Under the pieces are notes generated by a model. That model worked only from the letters and a program-made list of their open reading frames with translations, did no database searches and was not told the origin of the DNA. From contig DXCC01000032.1 of the NCBI GenBank assembly GCA_019116245.1, positions 1-48,748 on the forward strand: 48,748 nucleotides of DNA. The letters are read 5' to 3'. This document shows positions 43,319 through 48,748 of the stretch, piece by piece. This DNA is from Candidatus Tidjanibacter faecipullorum (GTDB lineage: Bacteria > Bacteroidota > Bacteroidia > Bacteroidales > Rikenellaceae). A program made the position numbers and the translations under genes. The first letter of the stretch is position 1; every line of letters starts with the position of its first letter.

Positions 43319-44593
43319 ATGACACGACCTATGCACAACAGATGGATTGCCGCCCTTTTCACGACGGGCGTACTGCTCATGACTTGCGGATGTACGAAAG
43401 AGACCGGTCCGGGCGGAAGTGGCCCGGGAGGTGACGGATCGGGCGCCTCCCTCGGCGGATATGCCTCACCCGATGGCGTACTGATTCTCAACCAGGGGGC
43501 TCCGCGCCTGGAAAACGGCTCGGTGACCTGGATTGCGCCCGACGGCACGGTCGAACAGAACGTCTATCGCCGGATCAACGGTTCGACCTGCGGCAATACG
43601 GCACAGGATCTCTACCTGCAGGGGGATAAGATCTATATCTTGAGCAACAATAACGCAGTGCCTGATCTGGGAAACAGCGAGCCCGGCGACGGTTCGATCG
43701 TCATCGTCGATGCCGAGACCTTCCGCCGCGAAAAGGTGTTCCGCTTCGAGGATCTGCTGTTTCACAAGCCGGAAGGTTCGCTCGAAACGGTGGACATGCT
43801 GCCGTTGGCCACCCCGCTGGAAAACCTGGCCGTCATCGACGAACACAACCTCTTTCTGGCCGACGGTCAGGGCATGTTCCGCCTCGACACCGAAACGGGC
43901 GTGCTGACACTCGTGGAGGGCGGCTACCATTTCGGAAATCAAGGCAATACGATCGAGACCGTGGTAGCTACGCGCGGCATGACCGTCATCGGCGATCATC
44001 TCTACTGTGCCGGCGGCGGCTTCTGGACCAACACGCAGCTTTTCGAGTTTACCAAGAATTGCAATGAAGTCACCCGCACGCTCGATCTCTCGGGAGAATT
44101 CATCAGCGGCATCTGCCGGACAGGCGATCACGAGATCGTCGTGGCCACCTGCGGCCGCGCCGGATCCCTGAAGAGCTACCTGACCTTTGTCGACACCGAG
44201 ACCATGACCGCAACGCTGGAGAAGCCGATCAATGCCGATATTTCGGCCAACCTGATGAATTCTTCGGGTGTCACGCTCGCAGGCGACTATCTCTACTTCA
44301 CGGGCGGAACGTTGACAGTCAGCCGTATCTCCCTCAAGACCTGGAAAGTCGAGGAATACATTCAGGTCAATCAGGACGCGCCGCAGGCCCGGTATCTGAC
44401 CTGTAATGTGGTGGCCGATCCAAAGAAGAACCTGCTCTATGTCTCGGTTTCGAACGATCTGAACGAAGCAATTGTGTCCGACGGGCAGGTCCTGGTCTAC
44501 GATTGCAGCGGGGATACGCCCCAACTGGTCATGCGGCTCGAAAATCAGGCCAGTTACCCGGTGAACATTTATCCGATGTCGCAGTTCGAATAA
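43319..44593 (+). CDS. BtuG-like propeller lipoprotein (DUF5074-like)
   Basis: A lipoprotein of 424 residues, or 420 from the ATG at 43331. The signal HNRWIAALFTTGVLLMTCGC gives a lipobox cysteine, and a glycine-rich linker follows (GPGGSGPGGDGSG). The propeller begins GVLILNQGAPRLENGSVTWI and continues GNTAQDLYLQGDKIYILSNN, LAVIDEHNLFLADGQG and LLYVSVSNDLNEA. It is similar to the broken gene upstream and to the propellers of the other B12 operon. It probably binds corrinoids on the surface under riboswitch control. It starts 9 bases after the pseudogene stop and is followed by a terminator. Confidence 0.82.
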   Translation: MTRPMHNRWIAALFTTGVLLMTCGCTKETGPGGSGPGGDGSGASLGGYASPDGVLILNQGAPRLENGSVTWIAPDGTVEQNVYRRINGSTCGNTAQDLYLQGDKIYILSNNNAVPDLGNSEPGDGSIVIVDAETFRREKVFRFEDLLFHKPEGSLETVDMLPLATPLENLAVIDEHNLFLADGQGMFRLDTETGVLTLVEGGYHFGNQGNTIETVVATRGMTVIGDHLYCAGGGFWTNTQLFEFTKNCNEVTRTLDLSGEFISGICRTGDHEIVVATCGRAGSLKSYLTFVDTETMTATLEKPINADISANLMNSSGVTLAGDYLYFTGGTLTVSRISLKTWKVEEYIQVNQDAPQARYLTCNVVADPKKNLLYVSVSNDLNEAIVSDGQVLVYDCSGDTPQLVMRLENQASYPVNIYPMSQFE

Positions 44594-44620
44594 CCGCTAC
44601 ACCGGCGTACAACACATTCG

Positions 44621-44650
44621 AACGGGCCATATGGTAGCATATGGCCCGTT
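44621..44650. terminator. terminator of the second riboswitch operon
   Basis: A perfect 13-bp stem (AACGGGCCATATG and complement) has a 4-base loop and is followed by TGTCG. The 280 bases from here to 44933 hold no gene; TATCTTCG at 44892-44899 resembles a -7 box. Confidence 0.8.
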
Positions 44651-44933
44651 TGTCGTGTTGGGATGCATCAAGGCGCCTGCAGCCGTGTACCTGCTGACGG
44701 TCCGGCGAATTGCGGTACGACGGTCCTGTCCGGACAAAACCGACGCCACGGCACATCCGTAACGAAAAAATGACAACCCGGGAGGATCCCCTGCGATGCC
44801 GTGGCATCATTGTCCGCATGCATCCGATTCTGTTAAATGAAACGAATATCACAAATCGTGCATCCACAATTCCGATTATCATCATGTTTTCGTATCTTCG
44901 TTTTAAATCAACTTGAAAAGAAAGGGGGACGAT

Positions 44934-46727
44934 ATGAAAAAGATTTACATCCTGCTCACCTTACTCGCTGTCATGGCCGTCGGTTGCACCAAAGTACCGG
45001 AAACTGCTGGTCCAGAACCCGTGACGGATCAATTCGACCCGGCCTTTGCCGCCGAATTGCAAAAACGCGGCTACATTGCCGATGCACAGCACATTACCCC
45101 GGACGAAGTGGCCGCCATTACGGAGCTCGACCTCTCGGCGGACGATGAGAACGGAGACCCGCTGCGCTCGCTGCGGGGCATCGAATATTTCAGTGCGTTG
45201 CAGGTTTTGTCCTGCAACGGACACCAGCTTGAGGAGTTGGACCTGCAGGCCAATACGGTCCTGGTCTCGTTGAATTGCAACCATAACTGGTTGACTACCC
45301 TGGATCTGAGTCACAATCCTGCCTTGACCACCTTGCACTGTCAGGGGAACGATCTGACCGAACTGAACGTGAACGGCAATCCGGCCCTGGTCACATTGAA
45401 CTGTTCATGGAACGACCTGACTTCCCTGGACGTAAGCCACAATACGGCCTTGGAAACATTGATTTGCAACGACAATGCCTTGACCGCCCTGGACCTGAGT
45501 CACAATACGGCGCTGACTTCGCTGAACTGCCATAGCAACGTCCTGTCCTCGCTGGAAGTCAGCGGAAATACCCTGCTGGAGGTATTGGACTGTTCATGGA
45601 ATGCCCTTACTTCCCTGGACGTAAGTCAACACACGGCCTTGACGTCATTGGACTGCACCAGCAACACCTTGACCACCTTGAATACCGACAATGCGACCGC
45701 TCTGACTGCGTTGGCCTGTAGCGGGAATTCATTGACTACGTTGGACATCAGCGGTAATCCGGCGCTGGTGGAATTGAATTGCGAAGGGAATTTCCTGACC
45801 TCGCTGGATGCCAGCCGCAATACGGCCCTGGTCACGTTGAGCTGCAATTCCAACGCGTTGGCCACCTTAAACGTCAGCAACTGCCCGGCCCTGACGACAT
45901 TGAACTGCAGTAACAACAATGTCCTGTCCACGCTGGATGTAAGCGCCAATACGGCATTAACCTCCTTGAACTGTAGCAACACTACCCTGACTGCGCTGGA
46001 TGTCCGAAACAATACGATGCTGGTCGACCTGCAGTGCGACAACAATGCACTGACCGCATTGGACTTAAGCAACAATACGGCGCTGGTCACCCTAATCTGC
46101 GACTTCAATAGGATTCCTTCGCTGGATCTGACCGGCCTGACCGCACTGACGACGCTGACGTGCAGTTGGAATGCCTTGACCTCGCTGGATGTCAGTCACA
46201 ATACGGCACTGACCTCATTGGCTTGCTCCTACAATTCATTGAGCGTGCTGGACACAAGCCACAATACGGCGCTAACCTCGTTGGCTTGCTCCAGCAATTC
46301 ACTCAGCGTGCTGGACACAAGCCACAATACGGCGCTGACCTCGTTGGCTTGCTCCAGCAATTCACTCAGCGTGCTGGACACAAGCCACAATACGGCGCTG
46401 ACTTCATTGTCTTGTGACAACAATTCACTGAGCGTACTGGACATAAGCCACAATACGGCCTTGACGTTATTGGACTGCTCATACAACGCGTTGACTGAGT
46501 TGAATGTTCATGAAAACACGTTGCTGACAATGCTGTATTGCAATAGCAATCAACTTCAATCCATGGATATCAGCAACAATACGGCCTTGGAATATTTCGC
46601 CTGCGACAATAACCCGGGTGACGGGACTCAGTTCCCGGTAGATGCCTGGTTTGACGATACGGCGATTCCGCAGTATTTCACGACCGGCAGTTGGATGGGT
46701 ATCACCATTACCTACCGGAAGAAATAG
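44934..46727 (+). CDS. leucine-rich-repeat surface lipoprotein
   Basis: A 597-residue lipoprotein (MKKIYILLTLLAVMAVGC, lipobox AVGC). After a short globular start (FAAELQKRGYIADAQHITPDE), more than 20 tandem 21-residue leucine-rich repeats follow, of the form TSLDVSHNTALTSLxCSxNxL. A capping segment ends QYFTTGSWMGITITYRKK. Such proteins present a curved binding surface outside the cell; ligands may be host proteins, glycans or other bacteria. Four repeats near residues 422-505 are almost identical at DNA level. ATG 44934 is preceded by AAAGGGGGACGAT, a strong Shine-Dalgarno, so it is preferred over ATG 44913. Confidence 0.85.
   Translation: MKKIYILLTLLAVMAVGCTKVPETAGPEPVTDQFDPAFAAELQKRGYIADAQHITPDEVAAITELDLSADDENGDPLRSLRGIEYFSALQVLSCNGHQLEELDLQANTVLVSLNCNHNWLTTLDLSHNPALTTLHCQGNDLTELNVNGNPALVTLNCSWNDLTSLDVSHNTALETLICNDNALTALDLSHNTALTSLNCHSNVLSSLEVSGNTLLEVLDCSWNALTSLDVSQHTALTSLDCTSNTLTTLNTDNATALTALACSGNSLTTLDISGNPALVELNCEGNFLTSLDASRNTALVTLSCNSNALATLNVSNCPALTTLNCSNNNVLSTLDVSANTALTSLNCSNTTLTALDVRNNTMLVDLQCDNNALTALDLSNNTALVTLICDFNRIPSLDLTGLTALTTLTCSWNALTSLDVSHNTALTSLACSYNSLSVLDTSHNTALTSLACSSNSLSVLDTSHNTALTSLACSSNSLSVLDTSHNTALTSLSCDNNSLSVLDISHNTALTLLDCSYNALTELNVHENTLLTMLYCNSNQLQSMDISNNTALEYFACDNNPGDGTQFPVDAWFDDTAIPQYFTTGSWMGITITYRKK
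46198..46449 (+). repeat. near-identical 63-bp tandem repeats in the LRR gene
   Basis: Four consecutive units of 63 bases (one 21-residue repeat each), with the anchor CACAATACGGC recurring at 63-base steps. Units two and three differ at very few positions, unlike repeats elsewhere in the gene, which indicates recent duplication. Confidence 0.85.
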
Positions 46728-46777
46728 CGGCTCGGCCGGACGGTGGCTCCTCATTCCGACAGGCCCGGTTTGCAACG

Positions 46778-46810
46778 AGAGAGGAATGGCGGTCAGCGTC
46801 GTTCCTCTCT
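46778..46810 (+). terminator. terminator after the LRR gene
   Basis: AGAGAGGAA pairs with TTCCTCTCT around a 15-base loop and is followed by TCTGTTTGG. From here to 47047 nothing recognisable was found. Confidence 0.55.
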
Positions 46811-47047
46811 TCTGTTTGGCACCCTTGTACGGACGCTTACTCCCGACAGCAGGCGGAGGGAACAACTATATGAACCGAAATGTTTTTTAATCATTCTCCT
46901 TTCGCATCCGGCCGTCCACCCGTTTTCCATCCATTCAACAAGATTAAGAAGAGAACTACACGGGCATGCTTTCGGATAAAATTATTATCCGCAACTCCCC
47001 TGCCGGCACACGGCCGCCTACCCCTATTTTCCGATGCTTGCATGTAT

Positions 47048-47089
47048 CAACATAGAAAGGGCAACCTTTTAGTTGTCCTTTTTATGTTG
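47048..47089. terminator. long hairpin at the left side of the AT-rich island
   Basis: An 18-bp stem (two G-T pairs, otherwise perfect) runs from CAACATAGAAAGGGCAAC to GTTGTCCTTTTTATGTTG with a 6-base loop. It may end minus-strand transcripts or mark an element boundary. Confidence 0.6.
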
Positions 47090-47129
47090 TCAACAGACGT
47101 ATCTTGAGGTACTCACCTCCAAAACGAGC

Positions 47130-47312
47130 TTAATTATTCTCAACATTGCAGAAATTGATACGTTTTGGATCAATATGTTCTACAATGGTCAATGAAAGTT
47201 GCGCCGACACACCGCACCGTCTGAAGGGGATGCTGTGAAATGAGGAAGCAAACAAACATTGTTCGATTTGAGATGAGTTGGAGGAAACGATTATGTATCC
47301 CTCCTGCCCGAT
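47130..47312 (-). pseudogene. non-ATG reading frame covering repeat copy A
   Basis: Downstream of the membrane protein gene on the same strand, an open frame of about 60 codons without ATG ends at TAA 47130-47132. It reads QEGYIIVSSNSSQIEQCLF, later RRCGVSAQLSLTIVEHIDPK and NFCNVENN. It overlaps the element repeated at 48601-48678, where the related frame has stops. It looks like the end of a formerly longer gene or a conserved mobile-element end; no family is assigned. Confidence 0.3.
47151..47226. repeat. diverged direct repeat, copy A
   Basis: About 75 bases, beginning GAAATTGATA and ending GCACCGTCTGA, align with copy B at 48601-48678. I judge roughly three-quarters of positions identical by eye (shared TACAAT..TCAATGAAA, TTGCGC, GCACCGTCTGA). 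Both copies lie 45-60 bases to the right of a long perfect hairpin. Confidence 0.65.
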
Positions 47313-47322
47313 TTATTGCTAA

Positions 47323-47931
47323 TCAAGGTTGCATACCGTCATACCTGTATTTCAGTTGGTTAATGATATTATCGCAAGTTCTAAGCACTTTCCTGTCAAT
47401 ATAATACTGGATACAAATACCAGCGATAACCGCAACACCCATGAAGATTATGGCGGCGATGCCTCGTTCCGGGATGCGGAATGTGCTGTGGATTTCAGGC
47501 AATATGAAGCACATAAGGCCAACCACCAGAACCCATGAAACGGTATTAACAATCATGTAGTTTCGTTTGAATTTTCTTAATCTGGTGACTGTTGAGAGTA
47601 TGTCGTCTGTGCCGTATTCTATTTTTCCGAGTTTATGGTATATGAATACATATCCAATTATCATCAGTACATAAAATACCGCAATCATACCAGTAAGGCG
47701 CAAGTCCAGTCCCTTGACATAGGAAGCTACCAATGTGATAAGTATCGCTGCACTTACACCAACTATAGTGGCTATTCTGTGTGAATCCAGCACATTGACA
47801 TTGTGCCGTACAACTATTTCCATAAGTTGTCGATTGATTATCGTTTGTTTGTCCATATCTGCCTTGAGACGCTCATAATCCGCTTTCATTTGCCAGAGTT
47901 CGTCATGCATGGATAAATTGTTATTCTGCAT
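47323..47931 (-). CDS. membrane protein next to ECF sigma factor, possible anti-sigma factor
   Basis: A 202-residue protein. The N-terminal 45 residues are soluble and helical (MHDELWQMKADYERLKADMDK). Two pairs of transmembrane helices follow at about residues 56-98 (TIVGVSAAILITLVASYV, GMIAVFYVLMIIGYVFIY) and 132-170 (TVSWVLVVGLMCFIL, AAIIFMGVAVIAGICIQYYI). It lies 10 bases after the sigma gene, a usual place for an anti-sigma factor, but no zinc-binding anti-sigma motif is seen, so the role is inferred from position. Codon use is AT-rich compared with the rest of the window. Confidence 0.7.
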   Translation of the reverse strand: MQNNNLSMHDELWQMKADYERLKADMDKQTIINRQLMEIVVRHNVNVLDSHRIATIVGVSAAILITLVASYVKGLDLRLTGMIAVFYVLMIIGYVFIYHKLGKIEYGTDDILSTVTRLRKFKRNYMIVNTVSWVLVVGLMCFILPEIHSTFRIPERGIAAIIFMGVAVIAGICIQYYIDRKVLRTCDNIINQLKYRYDGMQP

Positions 47932-47941
47932 AGCCTTTTAC

Positions 47942-48424
47942 TTAGATGTTCATTTTCTTAAGTTCCTCCTTGATCCTGTAGAGCTGGAAGGAGACATTCT
48001 TCACGGAAATGCCTATAACAGCCCCGATTTCTTCATAAGACAACCCCTCAAGCCATAAGAGAATCAGGGCACGGTCAACAAGTCCTAGACGGTTTATCCG
48101 ATCATACAAACGTCTTACTTGTAGCGTCCTGTCGCTTATTTCCGCAAAGAAATCAACATCGATGCTTAACGGAATACGGGTGATTCTCTTCCTTTTTCTT
48201 TTCTGTCCGTTAATGCACGTGTTGAGGCTTACGCGGTAGATCCAGGTTTTGACATCCGACTCTCCGCGGAATGTGTCATATCCTTTCCAAAGCTTGACCA
48301 GCACATCTTGAAAAAGGTCTTCCGCCTCCTCTCTGCTTCCGGAAAACATATAGCAGACAGTATAGACAACCGTCTTGTGCTTTTCTATCAATCGGGTAAA
48401 TTGCTGTTCCTTTTGTTCCATCAT
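47942..48424 (-). CDS. ECF-type RNA polymerase sigma factor
   Basis: A 160-residue sigma-70 family protein. Region 2 covers about residues 9-70 (VVYTVCYMFSGSREEAEDLFQDVLVKLWKG, then DVKTWIYRVSLNTCINGQKR). Region 4 covers about 105-155 (LVDRALILLWLEGLSYEEIGAVIGISVKNVSFQLYRIKEEL) with the helix-turn-helix. It directs RNA polymerase to a small regulon, probably controlled by the membrane protein encoded just downstream. The gene is markedly AT-rich and is flanked by repeats, suggesting transfer. Confidence 0.92.
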   Translation of the reverse strand: MMEQKEQQFTRLIEKHKTVVYTVCYMFSGSREEAEDLFQDVLVKLWKGYDTFRGESDVKTWIYRVSLNTCINGQKRKRKRITRIPLSIDVDFFAEISDRTLQVRRLYDRINRLGLVDRALILLWLEGLSYEEIGAVIGISVKNVSFQLYRIKEELKKMNI

Positions 48425-48515
48425 GCTTTCAGATTTCTATTATATTAGACAACAGCGGATCTGAAAAACTATAAATTATCGGCCATATTTTATGTCATTT
48501 GAGGCGGTTAAACAA
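48425..48515. other. upstream region of the sigma gene
   Basis: An AT-rich stretch that should hold the sigma promoter. TAGTTTTT-type sequences occur on the minus strand, but no exact TAnnTTTG was found. No gene was seen. Confidence 0.35.
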
Positions 48516-48554
48516 ATTAAGCCCTGTCAATCTGTTTGATTGACAGGGCTTAAT
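48516..48554. terminator. long perfect hairpin right of the sigma gene
   Basis: A 17-bp perfect stem (ATTAAGCCCTGTCAATC and complement) has a 5-base loop. On the minus strand it is followed by TTGTTTAACC. It probably ends a minus-strand transcript entering from the right edge. Confidence 0.75.
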
Positions 48555-48600
48555 CGTAACTTTCGCGTTGCAAATTACACTAATATTCCTCCTCGTTGAA

Positions 48601-48678
48601 GAAATTTATCTGTATTGATTATCAATGCATTATACAATAATCAATGAAATTGCGCAAACAAACTGCACCGTCTGAGAC
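48601..48678. repeat. diverged direct repeat, copy B
   Basis: Same orientation as copy A at 47151-47226, beginning GAAATTTATC and ending GCACCGTCTGA. Stops interrupt the minus-strand frame seen in copy A. The last 70 bases of the window after it hold nothing recognisable. Confidence 0.65.
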
Positions 48679-48748
48679 GGGCTGAGGCGACAGGAGGAAA
48701 TGGTGGACAAGCAAATTGTATCAAATCTTTATTCTACTGAAATATAGA

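Noticed and set aside
46160-46417. 85-codon ORF made of repeated LLQQFTQRAGHKPQYGADL units
   Set aside because: An out-of-frame reading of the 63-bp LRR repeats; the repeat period explains its regularity.
46198-46449. Tandem repeats considered as a CRISPR array
   Set aside because: Units are contiguous without spacers and encode leucine-rich repeats in frame.
1-48748. tRNA or rRNA genes
   Set aside because: Reading the intergenic gaps gave no cloverleaf with a plausible T-arm and CCA region and no rRNA-like sequence; a covariance search would be needed to exclude them fully.

Overview
The window is a stretch of high-GC Bacteroidota chromosome. Its gene content points to a gut Bacteroidales member, most likely Alistipes/Rikenellaceae-like; this is an inference from gene families and GC, as there is no rRNA here. 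Three things support it. Many genes are preceded by the Bacteroidota -7 box TAnnTTTG. Outer-membrane and lipoprotein families typical of the phylum are abundant (DUF4988/DUF5074 lipoproteins, several Omp85-type barrels, a TonB-dependent receptor). Core enzymes (Rex, LysM/periplasmic-binding fusion, PanB, PepD, HppA) have Bacteroidales-type architectures.

Layout. 1-2.2 kb: start of a membrane pyrophosphatase (minus), a SpoU-type RNA methyltransferase and panB (plus). 2.2-7.9 kb: a six-gene minus-strand operon reading dnaN, DnaQ-like exonuclease, LysM protein, rex, RibF-like protein, thioesterase. 7.9-11.4 kb: a minus-strand operon of a glycosyltransferase, two tandem Stealth-family phosphotransferases and a flavin reductase. 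11.6-15.8 kb: dnaE and thioredoxin. 15.8-20.4 kb: two Omp85-like barrels, a lipoprotein and ispF. 20.6-23.0 kb: pepD and a small outer-membrane barrel. 23.2-25.1 kb: cobalamin adenosyltransferase, divergent from a DUF2284 protein and a PP-loop ATPase. 25.1-27.0 kb: a two-gene outer-membrane operon in which both genes are broken.

27.1-34.8 kb is a cobalamin-riboswitch-controlled uptake operon (minus strand): a DUF4988-propeller lipoprotein, a BtuB-type TonB receptor, a BtuG-type propeller lipoprotein and a PKD-like surface lipoprotein (BtuH-like candidate). Then come mutS, a one-TM protein, a single-HKD phospholipase D-like protein and a YczE-type membrane protein. 40.3-44.6 kb is a second cobalamin-riboswitch operon (plus strand) without a transporter: a second copy of the BtuH-like domain, a propeller lipoprotein gene disrupted at three places, and an intact propeller lipoprotein. 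44.9-46.7 kb is a leucine-rich-repeat lipoprotein with recently duplicated 63-bp units. From about 46.9 kb the sequence becomes visibly AT-rich. It carries an ECF sigma factor and a membrane protein, bracketed by two diverged copies of a ~75-bp element, each next to a long perfect hairpin, which looks like horizontally acquired DNA.

The strongest theme is vitamin B12 capture: two riboswitches, one receptor, three intact and one broken propeller binding proteins, two BtuH-like proteins and the adenosyltransferase lie within about 21 kb. The most unusual features are the riboswitch operon that encodes only surface binding proteins, the stalked propeller, the tandem Stealth operon, and the cluster of broken surface genes among intact housekeeping genes.
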